Part shown: in pieces, positions 1 to 9,944 of the stretch
Layout of the letters: every line of letters starts with the position of its first letter
Numbering within the stretch: position 1 is the first letter of the stretch
DNA from: Pseudomonas fluvialis
GTDB lineage: Bacteria; Pseudomonadota; Gammaproteobacteria; Pseudomonadales; Pseudomonadaceae
NCBI RefSeq assembly: GCF_002234375.1
Contig: NZ_NMQV01000006.1
Span: 1-64,000, forward strand
DNA: 64,000 nt
Direction: 5' to 3'
Notes under the pieces: model-generated
What the model saw: only the letters and a program-made list of their open reading frames with translations
What the model was told of the DNA's origin: nothing
The model's database searches: none
Made by a program: the position numbers and the translations under genes

Positions 1-144
1 CAACTACCTTGAAAATCGCCGAATTCATACATCTATAAATGTCCTAGGGATGTTCTTGTGTGATTCATTCCATTGACTATTCCCTATCTATTGATTTACT
101 TAAATTGTACTTTTTATGTTCTAGAAATAAGCTGATAAACGACT

Positions 145-981
145 ATGAATAGGACTGATTCGCTTTCTAAAGTGCTTCCCGGATGGGGTCTGACTGAACG
201 GGAGGTAACGTGGCTATGGCTTGTTCTGGAAGGCAGGGAACGCATTCAGATGGATGAGTGCCAGCTCAACAGCCAAACCATGCGAGACCAAATTGCTGGA
301 GCACTCAGAAGGAACCCTCGCGTCACGATGGACTTAGTACGAGCGCGGGATAGAGAGCTGCTACCGGAGGAGGCATTCAGCTGGGTCGAAAAAAGCGGAC
401 GACAACCAAAATGGCTAGCAGCTCAAGCAGGGAATAAAACAGGACTGCGAATACGCAGCAGTGTCTTCCGCACACTCACTGACAAGGAGCAACTGATTGC
501 ACTGTTCGATCTCTGGGACAGAGATTTCGGCCAGAAAGAGAGTGCATTGAGGCGCCTATCAGACGCCTGGACCGAGCACGCACGGTCAGACAGGATCTTC
601 AGCTGGTTCAAAGACAAGGACGAACGCACAAAATGTGCTCTGGCATGGAGTTGGCTTGAGAAAAACAAGCCCAGGCTAACGTGGCGCGCCGAGCCCTTTA
701 CAAAGCTCACTGAGCTGCTGGAGTTCTTCGACCATAGCGGAGCCTCCGACGAGGAAAAGGAACTCTACGTCGACAAAATTAAGAGGCGCTGGAGCACGCA
801 AAAAACGCGCGAGAAGGCTGTCGAGAAGAAGCAATACAACTTTGTGCTCCCCCTGAGCGTCAACGCAGTCCTGGACAAGCTTGCTGAAGAGCACGAGCTC
901 TCCAGAACCAAGGTCTTGGAGATGCTTATCCTAGGCGAGGAACAGCACGAGCTGTATCTCCCGAAACAACCCTCCAGATGA
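145..981 (+). CDS. Unknown protein with RHH-like C-terminus
   Basis: A 278-residue soluble protein that I do not recognise. The N-terminal two thirds are charged and rich in Trp (for example WLWLVL near residue 24, WSWLEKNKP near 168). The C-terminal segment from about residue 230 (YNFVLPLSVNAVLDKLAEEH, then LSRTKVLEMLIL) has the strand-helix-helix pattern of ribbon-helix-helix DNA-binding proteins, so DNA binding is a reasonable guess. There is no signal peptide or membrane segment. Its base composition is lower in GC than the neighbouring housekeeping genes, and it sits between AT-rich DNA and tRNA-Pro, which suggests it was acquired with an integrated element. The ATG at 145 is the only good start and no strong ribosome binding site is visible. 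Confidence 0.7.
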   Translation: MNRTDSLSKVLPGWGLTEREVTWLWLVLEGRERIQMDECQLNSQTMRDQIAGALRRNPRVTMDLVRARDRELLPEEAFSWVEKSGRQPKWLAAQAGNKTGLRIRSSVFRTLTDKEQLIALFDLWDRDFGQKESALRRLSDAWTEHARSDRIFSWFKDKDERTKCALAWSWLEKNKPRLTWRAEPFTKLTELLEFFDHSGASDEEKELYVDKIKRRWSTQKTREKAVEKKQYNFVLPLSVNAVLDKLAEEHELSRTKVLEMLILGEEQHELYLPKQPSR

Positions 982-1079
982 GCCATCTGGAGCCTCGAAA
1001 GCCCAGTGGCACAAAAAGTGGCACAAAATTCGAGCGAGACAGAAAACCATCAGGCATAAAAAAATCCAGTCACCGCTAA
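978..1079 (+). other. Tiny ORF with SGTKSGTK repeat, doubtful
   Basis: A 33-codon reading frame opens with an ATG that overlaps the stop codon of the preceding gene (ATGA). It encodes a basic peptide starting MSHLEPRKPSGTKSGTKF and stops inside the terminator hairpin before tRNA-Pro. The tandem SGTK comes from a direct repeat of GTGGCACAAAA. SGTK-type tails occur at the ends of some phage-type integrases, so this may be a recombination scar rather than a gene. No ribosome binding site is visible. Confidence 0.2.
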
Positions 1080-1092
1080 GTGACTGGATTTT
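1061..1092. terminator. Bidirectional terminator beside tRNA-Pro
   Basis: A perfect 13-bp stem (AAAATCCAGTCAC with GTGACTGGATTTT) closes a six-base loop. On the minus strand it lies 11 bases beyond the tRNA-Pro 3' end and runs into a T tract; on the plus strand it follows the island-edge gene. It most likely ends tRNA transcription. Confidence 0.85.
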
Positions 1093-1103
1093 CTAGGGTT
1101 TTT

Positions 1104-1180
1104 TGGTCGGGACGGAGTGATTCGAACACTCGACCCCTTGCACCCCATGCAAGTGCGCTACCGGGCTGCGCTACGCCCCG
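1104..1180 (-). tRNA. tRNA-Pro (anticodon GGG)
   Basis: A 77-base cloverleaf reads on the minus strand. The acceptor stem is CGGGGCG with CGTCCCG, the discriminator is A and CCA is encoded. The anticodon stem CTTGC/GCAAG encloses ATGGGGT, giving GGG, which reads CCC proline codons. A -10-like TATAGT lies upstream (complement of 1212-1217) followed by a GC-rich discriminator typical of stable RNA promoters. The 3' end faces the AT-rich left edge of the window. Confidence 0.97.
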
Positions 1181-1247
1181 ACTGTGCTTCGTTCTTGCTG
1201 AAGCGAGGCGAACTATACATTAAGCTGCTGAAAAGTGGAAGATTTTT

Positions 1248-1607
1248 TCAGGCTTTACGAAGCACGTTAAGCAAGTCTTCCAGTTCTACTATCATCTGAC
1301 GCAGCATCTGTTTGTACTGCGTGGTGTCATCCTTCGCCTCATCTCCCGACAGTCGCTGGCGAGCGCCGCCGATGGTAAAGCCTTGATCGTATAACAGCGC
1401 ACGAATCTGGCGAATCATCAGCACGTCCTGGCGCTGATAGTAACGCCTGTTACCACGGCGCTTGACCGGATTGAGCTGAGGAAACTCCTGCTCCCAATAA
1501 CGCAGAACGTGGGGTTTTACGGCACAAAGTTCGCTGACTTCACCAATCGTGAAGTAACGTTTGCCGGGTATGGGCGGCAGCTCGTCGTTATGACTTGGTT
1601 CCAGCAT
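1248..1607 (-). CDS. MerR-family transcriptional regulator
   Basis: A 119-residue protein with a MerR winged-helix domain at about residues 16-85: [20 protein letters not shown], followed by the wing and the NRRYY motif that contacts DNA. A short C-terminal helix probably serves for dimerisation. There is no metal- or drug-binding extension, so the effector is unknown. I chose the ATG at 1607, preceded by TTGAGG; a TTG at 1616 would add three residues. It overlaps the ihfA 3' end and is the last gene of the operon, immediately before tRNA-Pro. This small MerR protein after ihfA is a standing feature of Pseudomonas genomes. Confidence 0.92.
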   Translation of the reverse strand: MLEPSHNDELPPIPGKRYFTIGEVSELCAVKPHVLRYWEQEFPQLNPVKRRGNRRYYQRQDVLMIRQIRALLYDQGFTIGGARQRLSGDEAKDDTTQYKQMLRQMIVELEDLLNVLRKA

Positions 1608-1890
1608 ACGCCTCAACTCTGGCTTTCAATTTTTGCCCTGGACGAAAGGTGACCACACGGCGAGCCGTTATCGGGATTTCTTCACCGGTCTTGGGATTTC
1701 GACCTGGCCGCTGACGCTTGTCGCGCAGGTCAAAATTGCCGAAACCGGACAATTTGACCTGCTCGTTATGCTCCAGGGCCTGGCGGATTTCCTCAAAGAA
1801 CAGTTCTACCAGTTCCTTGGCTTCCCGCTTATTCAGGCCAAGCTCTTCATAAAGACGTTCAGCCATTTCAGCTTTCGTCAGAGCCCCCAT
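1588..1890 (-). CDS. ihfA: Integration host factor alpha subunit
   Basis: A 100-residue DNA-bending protein that pairs with IhfB to form the IHF heterodimer, which shapes promoters, recombination sites and the nucleoid. The HU/IHF fold spans the whole protein: N-terminal helices ([20 protein letters not shown]), then the beta arm with [13 protein letters not shown] and the arm-tip [14 protein letters not shown] that inserts its proline into the minor groove. Length is normal. AAGGAA precedes the ATG. It begins three bases after the pheT stop codon, the same pheST-ihfA arrangement as in enterics, so it is co-transcribed with the translation genes. Confidence 0.98.
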   Translation of the reverse strand: MGALTKAEMAERLYEELGLNKREAKELVELFFEEIRQALEHNEQVKLSGFGNFDLRDKRQRPGRNPKTGEEIPITARRVVTFRPGQKLKARVEAYAGTKS

Positions 1891-1893
1891 ACG

Positions 1894-4272
1894 CTACTTC
1901 CTTAACGTGGCGTTGAACCTTTGTTCGAGCGAGGTGAGGATATTTTGCGTTGTAGTGTTCACCTCATCGTCGTTAAGAGTGCGCGATGGATGCTGCCAGG
2001 TCAAGCCAACGGCAAGGCTTTTTCTTTGTGGATCAATACCTTTACCGTGATAGACGTCAAACAGTCTGAGGTCGGTCAGACAATCGCCTGCGGCTTCACG
2101 GATTACCGTTAACACAGCATCGGCCGGGATATCCTTGTCTACCAGCAGCGCCAGATCACGCCGCACTTCCGGGAAACGCGACAATTCGCGGAAGGCCGGC
2201 ATGCGACCTTCGATGACCTGGCTTAGCAGCAGCTCAAAAAGAAAGACCGGCTGTTCGATATCCAGACGACGTGCCAGCTCCGGGTGCAAGGCCCCCAGAT
2301 AGCCCACCAACTGTCCTTCACGCTCAATACGCGCGGTCTGCCCAGGATGTAACGCAGGGTGCTCACCCGGTACGAAACGGAAAGCACCCGCCGCGCCCGC
2401 ACTACCCAGCAATGCTTCGACGTCAGCCTTGGCATCGAAGAAATCAACCGTTTCCTTACCGTGCGCCCAGGCTTCCGGCAGGCGCGCTCCAGTAATCGCA
2501 CCTGCCAGCATGGCCTCTTGCTTCAGCTCGCCGAGTTGACCGACAAAGCGCAGACCGCTCTCGAACAGGCGAACGCGGTTTTGCTGGCGATTGAGGTTGT
2601 GTTGCACCACCTTGATCAGCCCTGGCCACAGCGAAACACGCATGGCAGCCATGTCCGCCGAGATGGGGTTAGCCAGCTGCAGCGGCACCACGCCCGGATT
2701 GAAGAGTTCGAACAACTTCGGATCGATGAAGCTGTAGGTGATGGCTTCCTGATAGCCGCGCGCCACCAGCAAGCGGCGCAACACTGGCAGTTCGGCGCGA
2801 GCTTCAGCCTTGCTTTGCGGAGCCAGGCGGGCTTGCGGATAGCGCACGGGCAGGCGGTTGTAGCCATAAAGCCGACCAAGCTCTTCGATCAGATCTACTT
2901 CAAGGCTGATGTCAAAGCGGTGACTCGGCACGCTGACCAGCCACTGAGCGGCGTCCTGTGCGACCACCCCGAGGCCCAACGCAGTAAGCAGGCGCTCGAC
3001 CTCGGTGCCGTCCATCTCCATGCCGAGCATCTGGCTGATGCGGTCGGCACGCAGGGTGATCGGCGCGACATTCGGCAGATCGGCAGCGCTGGCCACTTCG
3101 ATGATCGGACCGGCCTCACCACCAACGATTTCCAGCAGCAGCGCAGTGGCACGTTCCATCGCCTGGCGCGCCAGCTGCGAGTCCACACCACGCTCAAAGC
3201 GGTGCGATGAATCGGTATGCAGACCGTAGGAACGAGCCTTACCGGCTACTGCGATGGTGTCGAAGAAAGCGCTTTCCAGGAACAGGTCACGGGTTTTGTC
3301 ACTCACGCCACTGTGTTCACCACCCATCACGCCTGCAATGGCCAAGGCACGCTGATGATCGGCGATCACCAACGTATCGGCGCGCAAGCTGACTTCCTGG
3401 CCGTCCAGCAGAACCAGCTTCTCGCCCTCCTCCGCCATACGCACACGGATGCCGCCATTGATCTCGGCGAGGTCGAAGGCGTGCATCGGCTGGCCGAGCT
3501 CGAGCATCACGTAGTTGGTGATGTCAACGGCCGCATCGATGCTGCGGATATCGGATCGACGCAGGCGCTCAACCATCCACAACGGAGTAGGCCTGGACAG
3601 GTCGACGTTACGAATGATGCGCCCAAGGTAGCGTGGGCAGGCTTTAGGGGCCAGCACGTCGACGGAACGGACTTCATCATGGACGGGCGCAACGGGCGCA
3701 ACGGGCACCGCTGTGACCTGCGCGCCGTAAATAGCACCGACTTCGCGGGCCAAGCCGGCCAGCGACAGGCAGTCGCCACGGTTTGGGGTCAGGCCAATCT
3801 CGATGCTGGCATCGTCCAGCCCCAGGTAGCTGCGGATATCCTGACCGACTGGGGCGTCCGCCGCCAGCTCCATCAGGCCGCTGTTGTCGTCGCTGATCTG
3901 CAACTCCGAGGCCGAGCAGAGCATGCCCTGCGATTCGACACCGCGCAGCTTGGCCTTCTTAATCTTGAAGTCACCCGGCAACTCGGCGCCGATCATCGCG
4001 AAGGGAATCTTGATACCGGCACGCGCATTGGGCGCACCGCACACCACCTGAAAGGTCTCGCCACCATTGCTGACCTGGCACACGCGCAGCTTGTCGGCGT
4101 CCGGGTGCTGTTCGGCACTGAGGATCTCGCCTACCACTACGCCGCTGAACTGGCCGGCAACCGAGATCACCGCGTCCACTTCCAGGCCGACCATGGACAG
4201 GCGGGCTACCAGTTCGTCACGCGACACCGAGGGATTTACCCAGCTGCGCAACCATTGTTCACTGAATTTCAT
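1894..4272 (-). CDS. pheT: Phenylalanyl-tRNA synthetase beta subunit
   Basis: The 792-residue beta chain of the alpha2-beta2 synthetase that charges tRNA-Phe. In order it shows the EMAP/tRNA-binding domain at about residues 40-150 (VCQVSNGGETFQVVCGAPN), the B3/B4 editing region around 210-380, the B5 domain near 400-475, the catalytic-like core and, from about residue 700, the ferredoxin-fold anticodon-binding domain (FPEVRRDLALLVDKDIPA). Length is typical. AAGGAG precedes the ATG at 4272. It follows pheS by 42 bases and is translated from the same message. Confidence 0.98.
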   Translation of the reverse strand: MKFSEQWLRSWVNPSVSRDELVARLSMVGLEVDAVISVAGQFSGVVVGEILSAEQHPDADKLRVCQVSNGGETFQVVCGAPNARAGIKIPFAMIGAELPGDFKIKKAKLRGVESQGMLCSASELQISDDNSGLMELAADAPVGQDIRSYLGLDDASIEIGLTPNRGDCLSLAGLAREVGAIYGAQVTAVPVAPVAPVHDEVRSVDVLAPKACPRYLGRIIRNVDLSRPTPLWMVERLRRSDIRSIDAAVDITNYVMLELGQPMHAFDLAEINGGIRVRMAEEGEKLVLLDGQEVSLRADTLVIADHQRALAIAGVMGGEHSGVSDKTRDLFLESAFFDTIAVAGKARSYGLHTDSSHRFERGVDSQLARQAMERATALLLEIVGGEAGPIIEVASAADLPNVAPITLRADRISQMLGMEMDGTEVERLLTALGLGVVAQDAAQWLVSVPSHRFDISLEVDLIEELGRLYGYNRLPVRYPQARLAPQSKAEARAELPVLRRLLVARGYQEAITYSFIDPKLFELFNPGVVPLQLANPISADMAAMRVSLWPGLIKVVQHNLNRQQNRVRLFESGLRFVGQLGELKQEAMLAGAITGARLPEAWAHGKETVDFFDAKADVEALLGSAGAAGAFRFVPGEHPALHPGQTARIEREGQLVGYLGALHPELARRLDIEQPVFLFELLLSQVIEGRMPAFRELSRFPEVRRDLALLVDKDIPADAVLTVIREAAGDCLTDLRLFDVYHGKGIDPQRKSLAVGLTWQHPSRTLNDDEVNTTTQNILTSLEQRFNATLRK

Positions 4273-4314
4273 CTTGTCTGTTCTCCTTCAACGATTCGGT
4301 AACAAGCAGGCGGC

Positions 4315-5414
<1,100 letters not shown>

Positions 5415-5427
5415 ATTGTCGTAGGGA

Positions 5428-5784
5428 TCAAGCCAGAGCGGCTTTGGCCTTTTCGACAATCGCAGCAAACGCCGCTTTTTCGTTCACTGCCAGATCAGCC
5501 AGAACCTTACGATCGATCTCCACGGTCGCCTTCTTCAGGCCGGCAATCAGGCGGCTGTAGGACAGACCGTTCTGACGAGCACCGGCGTTGATACGAGCGA
5601 TCCACAGAGCACGGAACTGACGCTTGCGCTGACGACGGTCACGGTAGGCATATTGGCCGGCCTTGATCACCGCCTGCTTGGCAACGCGGAACACGCGGGA
5701 GCGCGCGCCGTAGTAGCCCTTGGCGAGTTTCAGAATTTTCTTGTGACGAGCACGGGCAATAACGCCACGCTTAACACGAGCCAT
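5428..5784 (-). CDS. rplT: Ribosomal protein L20
   Basis: A 118-residue protein of the large subunit, essential for early 50S assembly through 23S rRNA binding. The basic N-terminal tail ([20 protein letters not shown]) and the globular C-terminal domain with [13 protein letters not shown] are both present and length is exactly typical. GAGGAAG precedes the ATG. It follows rpmI by 28 bases. In enterics L20 represses its own operon by binding the rpmI leader; whether that holds here cannot be seen. Confidence 0.99.
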   Translation of the reverse strand: MARVKRGVIARARHKKILKLAKGYYGARSRVFRVAKQAVIKAGQYAYRDRRQRKRQFRALWIARINAGARQNGLSYSRLIAGLKKATVEIDRKVLADLAVNEKAAFAAIVEKAKAALA

Positions 5785-5812
5785 GAGTAACTTCCTCTAA
5801 AATCTTGACCGA

Positions 5813-6007
5813 TTAACGAACGCGCAGCATGCGCTCGACTTTTGCCTTGTCCGACGGATGCATCAGCTCGCTACCGCGCAGTTGACGCTTACGCTTGGTG
5901 GACATCTTGGTCAGGATGTGGCTCTTGAAGGCGTGCTTGTGCTTGTAGCCCGCAGCAGTCTTCAGGAAGCGCTTTGCAGCGCCACTCTTGGTTTTCATCT
6001 TTGGCAT
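5813..6007 (-). CDS. rpmI: Ribosomal protein L35
   Basis: A 64-residue, very basic large-subunit protein. It shows the family signature [18 protein letters not shown] and the conserved [16 protein letters not shown] segment. Length is normal. It sits 60 bases after infC and 28 before rplT in the conserved infC-rpmI-rplT order and is translated from the same transcript. Confidence 0.99.
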   Translation of the reverse strand: MPKMKTKSGAAKRFLKTAAGYKHKHAFKSHILTKMSTKRKRQLRGSELMHPSDKAKVERMLRVR

Positions 6008-6067
6008 GTTTAGTACTCCGCATTCATTAACAACTGATAACCATCAGGCCTGCCAGTGCCCGGGAGG

Positions 6068-6619
6068 TTATTTACGCTTCTTGGGAGCGATGACCATCAT
6101 CAGCTGGCGTCCTTCCAGCTTAGGATGCTGTTCAACGGTACCGAGTTCAGCGAGGTCAGCTTCGACCCGCTTCAACAGTTCCATGCCCAGTTCCTGGTGA
6201 GCCATCTCACGGCCGCGGAATCGCAGAGATACCTTGGCCTTGTCCCCATCTTCAAGGAAACGTACCAGGTTGCGTAGTTTTACCTGGTAATCCCCTTCTT
6301 CCGTCCCTGGACGAAACTTGATTTCTTTAATCTGTTGCTGGTGCTGGTTCTTCTTGGCAATGGCAGCTTGCTTCTTCTTCTCGAAGAGATGCTTGCCATA
6401 GTCCATGATCCGGCATACCGGCGGCACGGCGTCGGCAGAAATTTCAACCAGGTCAAGCTTGGCTTCGTCGGCAGCGCGCAGCGCTTCGTCGATGGATACG
6501 ACGCCAATCTGTTGACCATCGGCACCAATCAGTCGAACTTCACGCGCCGTGATATTTTCATTGATCGGCGCCTTGGGTGCAGCTCTTCTGTCCTGTCTCA
6601 TTTCACGCTTAATAATGAT
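6068..6619 (-). CDS. infC: Translation initiation factor IF-3 (non-AUG start)
   Basis: IF-3 binds the 30S subunit, keeps subunits apart and rejects non-canonical start codons and wrong initiator tRNA. The N-terminal domain ([20 protein letters not shown]), the linker helix ([20 protein letters not shown]) and the C-terminal domain ([20 protein letters not shown]) are all present. I place the start at the ATC at 6619, which gives the usual 183 residues (reading MIIKREM). It overlaps the thrS stop codon by one base; GGAG lies just upstream. The ATT codons at 6616 and 6613 are better spaced from that GGAG and are equally possible starts. The first in-frame ATG (6601) would lose six residues and has no binding site. 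A rare start lets IF-3 repress its own synthesis in E. coli. Confidence 0.95.
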   Translation of the reverse strand: MIIKREMRQDRRAAPKAPINENITAREVRLIGADGQQIGVVSIDEALRAADEAKLDLVEISADAVPPVCRIMDYGKHLFEKKKQAAIAKKNQHQQQIKEIKFRPGTEEGDYQVKLRNLVRFLEDGDKAKVSLRFRGREMAHQELGMELLKRVEADLAELGTVEQHPKLEGRQLMMVIAPKKRK

Positions 6620-8541
6620 TACTCCGAATCTTGGCGACCACGCCGGGAAACCGCTTGCTGCAATTGCGCCACGAAGGTTTCCAACGGCAGGCTGCCGAGG
6701 TCTACGCCTTCACGAGTACGCACAGCAACGGATCGTGTCTCAACTTCCCGATCTCCAATAACCAGAAGATAGGGAACCTTGAGCAAAGTGTGCTCGCGGA
6801 TTTTAAAGCCGATTTTTTCGTTTCTCAAGTCAGCTTTGGCACGGAACCCGCTTCCGTTGAGAGTTTTCTCGACTTCCAGAGCAAATTCCGCCTGTTTGTC
6901 GGTGATATTCATGACCACCGCCTGGGTGGGCGCCAGCCAGGCAGGGAATGCACCGGCGTAATGCTCGATGAGCATACCGATGAAACGCTCAAAGGAACCG
7001 AGGATGGCGCGGTGCAGCATCACCGGACGCTGGCGACTGTTATCTTCAGCGACAAAACTGGCATCCAGACGCTCAGGCAGGTTCGGATCGTACTGCAGGG
7101 TGCCGCACTGCCAGTTGCGCCCCAGGCAGTCACGCAGGGTGAACTCGATCTTCGGACCGTAGAAAGCACCCTCGCCCGGCTGGTATTCCCAGGCCAGGCC
7201 GGACTCGTTGAGCGCCTCGGCCAGCGCACCTTCGGCACGATCCCACAACTCGTCGGAACCCACGCGCTTGGCCGGTCGGGTAGACAGCTTCATAGCGATG
7301 TCGGTAAAGCCGAAATCACCATAGACCTTGAGGGTCAGCTTGATGAAATCCGCCGCTTCCTTCTTCACCTGCTCTTCGGTGCAGAAGATGTGCGCATCGT
7401 CCTGGGTGAAGCCACGCACGCGCATGATGCCGTGCAGCGCGCCGGACGGTTCGTTACGGTGGCAGGCACCAAACTCAGCCATGCGCAGCGGCAGGTCGCG
7501 GTAGGACTTCAGGCCCTGATTGAAGATCTGCACGTGGCACGGGCAGTTCATCGGCTTGACCGCGTAGTCGCGGTTCTCCGATGAGGTGGTGAACATGTTC
7601 TCGGCGTAATTCGACCAGTGGCCGGACTTCTCCCAGAGGATGCGGTCGACGACCTGGGGCGTGCGCACCTCGACGTAGCCGTTCTCGCGCTGCACCTGGC
7701 GCATGTACTGCTCAAGATTCTGGTACAGGGTCCAGCCAGTCGGGTGCCAGAAGACCATGCCCGGCGCTTCTTCCTGGGTATGGAACAGGTCGAGCTGCTT
7801 GCCGATGCGCCGATGGTCGCGTTTCTCGGCTTCCTCGATACGCTGGATATACGCCGCCAGCTGTTTCTTGTCGGCCCAGGCGGTGCCATAAATGCGCTGC
7901 AACTGCTCGTTCTTCGAGTCGCCACGCCAGTAGGCACCAGAGATACGGGTCAGCTTGAAGGCCTTGAGGAAGCGGGTATTCGGCACGTGCGGACCGCGGC
8001 ACATGTCGACGTATTCTTCATGGAAGTACAGGCCCATCTGCGTCTCGTCGGGCATGTCCTCGATCAGGCGCAGCTTGTAGTCCTCGCCACGCGCCTTGAA
8101 CAGCTCGATCACCTCGGCCCGCGGGGTCATCTTCTTGATGACGTCGTAGTCCTTGTCGATCAGCTCGACCATGCGTTTCTCGATGGCAGCCAGATCGTCG
8201 GGGGTGAAGGGCGTGTCGGTGGCGATATCGTAGTAGAAGCCTTCCTCGATCACCGGGCCGATGACCATCCGCGCACTGGGGTACAGCTGCTTGACCGCAT
8301 GGCCGACCAAGTGCGCACAGGAGTGACGAATGATCTCCACGCCCTCCTCGTCCTTAGCTGTCAGTATCTGCAGCGTGGCGTCTTCGCTGATCAGGTCGCA
8401 GGCATCGACCTGGCGGCCATTGACCTTGCCGGCGATAGTCGCCTTGGCCAGGCCGGCACCGATGGACTGGGCAACTTCGAGAACGCTGACCGGCTTGTCG
8501 AATGTACGCTGACTGCCGTCGGGAAGAGTAATGATGGGCAT
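6619..8541 (-). CDS. thrS: Threonyl-tRNA synthetase
   Basis: A 640-residue class II synthetase that charges tRNA-Thr and edits mischarged Ser-tRNA. Domains in order: TGS (about residues 1-62), editing domain with [16 protein letters not shown], catalytic core with zinc ligands in [17 protein letters not shown] and the [10 protein letters not shown] motif 3, then the C-terminal anticodon-binding domain. I chose the ATG at 8541 ([10 protein letters not shown]), which has a strong GGAGAGGAGG just upstream and gives the family length; an upstream frame extension is not needed. It is the first gene of the thrS-infC-rpmI-rplT-pheST-ihfA operon, so the promoter should lie in 8542-8751. Confidence 0.98.
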   Translation of the reverse strand: MPIITLPDGSQRTFDKPVSVLEVAQSIGAGLAKATIAGKVNGRQVDACDLISEDATLQILTAKDEEGVEIIRHSCAHLVGHAVKQLYPSARMVIGPVIEEGFYYDIATDTPFTPDDLAAIEKRMVELIDKDYDVIKKMTPRAEVIELFKARGEDYKLRLIEDMPDETQMGLYFHEEYVDMCRGPHVPNTRFLKAFKLTRISGAYWRGDSKNEQLQRIYGTAWADKKQLAAYIQRIEEAEKRDHRRIGKQLDLFHTQEEAPGMVFWHPTGWTLYQNLEQYMRQVQRENGYVEVRTPQVVDRILWEKSGHWSNYAENMFTTSSENRDYAVKPMNCPCHVQIFNQGLKSYRDLPLRMAEFGACHRNEPSGALHGIMRVRGFTQDDAHIFCTEEQVKKEAADFIKLTLKVYGDFGFTDIAMKLSTRPAKRVGSDELWDRAEGALAEALNESGLAWEYQPGEGAFYGPKIEFTLRDCLGRNWQCGTLQYDPNLPERLDASFVAEDNSRQRPVMLHRAILGSFERFIGMLIEHYAGAFPAWLAPTQAVVMNITDKQAEFALEVEKTLNGSGFRAKADLRNEKIGFKIREHTLLKVPYLLVIGDREVETRSVAVRTREGVDLGSLPLETFVAQLQQAVSRRGRQDSE

Positions 8542-8751
8542 GGCGCCTCCTCTCCTAGTGGTGACCCCTACCAAAGGTCACATGGGTTGGGATGAGCCAG
8601 GAAGCGATTCAGCCGCACACCTGTCCAACCATGACAGGAGCCCTAGGGCCAGGCAGTACCAAACCAGAGTCACTGGAAAATATAGAAAGCCGCAGACAGC
8701 CATTCAGCCGCCGCGCGATAAAGCCGGCGATCCTAGCACAGCCCCTCATTT

Positions 8752-9771
8752 TCATGCCAGGCGCATCACCACCCGTCCGCCGGCTGGACAGGTCTCCATG
8801 AAGCGGCAGGCCTCAATGAAATCCTCGAAATCGAATACCCGCGCAACGCTGGGCCTCAGCAAACCCTGCTCGGTCAGCTGATTGATACAAGCCAGGGCTC
8901 GCCGCACCGCCGCCTCATCCCTCGGCAAGCCCAGCTCGGGCTGACCGGTAAAGTCCAGCACGCAGTGGCGAAAGAATTTCAGGTGTTTCTTGAAGGCCGC
9001 ACAAGCCGGGAAACTGGCGTCGTTACCGCCGTAAACACCGTACAGAATCAGCTTGCCGCGAATGGCCGCGACATCACCCAGCAATTTCATCTGCGGGCCA
9101 GCACACTGGTCAAGGACCACCTCGACACCTTCCCCAGCGGTATAGCGCTCGACCTCCATCACCAGATCCTGCTGTTCGGTGTCGATGACCTTGGCCGCCC
9201 CCAGGCTGTGCAAGTAGCCAGCAAAACACCCCTCACGCGTCGCGGCGATCACCTCTGCACCGAGTGCTACGGCCATTTGCACCGCCTGAGGAGCCAGACA
9301 ATGCGCCGCCTCAGTAATCAGCACGCGCTGTCCAGGCTGCAGCCCAGCCAGTTCGACCAAGGCAAAGTACGCGAGCATGTAGGAGGCATAGTGCACAGAC
9401 GCCTCCTCAGGGCTGAGTAGCGCAGGGTAGCGAGTCAGTGCACTGGCCGGACGCAGCACCCAATCGCCCCAGGCGGGATACTGGTTTGGACTAAACGTGG
9501 GAAAACTGGCCACCGCCATGCCCGGAGACAGCTCACTGACCCCTTCACCAACGGCCTCGACCACACCCGCCATCTCTACGCCCATGCCGCAAGGTAGCTT
9601 TGCCACCTGATCCGGCACCAGGTTCTGTCGCCAGAGCATGTCATACCAGCCCACCCCGAGCGCCTGATTGCGCACCAGCACTTCCCCCGGCCCAGGCTGC
9701 GGCGTATTCATGTGTTCAAGGCGCAACACGCTGGCATCACCGAACTGGTGGAAGCGGATCATGCGGGACAT
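8752..9771 (-). CDS. mexS: MexS-like quinone/alcohol oxidoreductase
   Basis: A 339-residue medium-chain dehydrogenase/reductase without zinc ligands, so of the quinone oxidoreductase type. The N-terminal GroES-like domain begins MSRMIRFHQFGDAS and a Rossmann domain follows. The start at 9771 is set by GAGG six bases upstream. Divergent placement from a MexT regulator that precedes mexEF, and the exact length, identify it as MexS, whose loss in P. aeruginosa activates MexT and the efflux pump, apparently by letting a toxic electrophile or redox signal build up. Oddly, the nucleotide-binding loop reads ITEAAHCLAPQAVQMA, where the usual AxxGxxG glycines are missing. Confidence 0.88.
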   Translation of the reverse strand: MSRMIRFHQFGDASVLRLEHMNTPQPGPGEVLVRNQALGVGWYDMLWRQNLVPDQVAKLPCGMGVEMAGVVEAVGEGVSELSPGMAVASFPTFSPNQYPAWGDWVLRPASALTRYPALLSPEEASVHYASYMLAYFALVELAGLQPGQRVLITEAAHCLAPQAVQMAVALGAEVIAATREGCFAGYLHSLGAAKVIDTEQQDLVMEVERYTAGEGVEVVLDQCAGPQMKLLGDVAAIRGKLILYGVYGGNDASFPACAAFKKHLKFFRHCVLDFTGQPELGLPRDEAAVRRALACINQLTEQGLLRPSVARVFDFEDFIEACRFMETCPAGGRVVMRLA

Positions 9772-9846
9772 TGCCAACCTCGTCATGTTGTGCGGAGTTT
9801 TCAACTCTATCTGCCCGGCCCACTGACCACCAGCAGCCCGCATTGA

Positions 9847-9871
9847 TAATCACCATGTCTGTCGATGATTA
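9847..9871. promoter_or_regulatory. Inverted repeat between mexS and mexT
   Basis: TAATCA and TGATTA form a 6-bp inverted repeat with a 13-base spacer that contains GTCGA. It lies between the divergent mexS and mexT starts, where an autoregulated LysR protein usually binds. It resembles, but does not match exactly, the published MexT box with ATCA and GTCGAT elements. Confidence 0.4.
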
Positions 9872-9944
9872 GGACCTCCAGGCAGGCTTGACGACGTCCA
9901 TGCCAGGCCGCACCTTTCGTTCTCTACCTAGGGGAAAACCCGTC

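Larger units (their letters stand above)
1..1103. mobile_element. Possible edge of an element integrated at tRNA-Pro
   Basis: This stretch abuts the 3' end of the tRNA-Pro gene, the usual side for integration. It is visibly AT-richer than the rest of the window, especially bases 1-144, which hold no gene I can support. It contains one unknown gene, a short hairpin over that gene's stop codon (about 973-992) and a tandem GTGGCACAAAA repeat near 1010-1030. No integrase, transposase or second tRNA 3'-end copy is visible because the window starts here. That it is an island edge is inference from position and composition. Confidence 0.35.

Noticed and set aside
1117..1299. A 60-codon frame over tRNA-Pro and into the MerR gene
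   Set aside because: It reads through the antisense of a complete tRNA, so it is not a gene.
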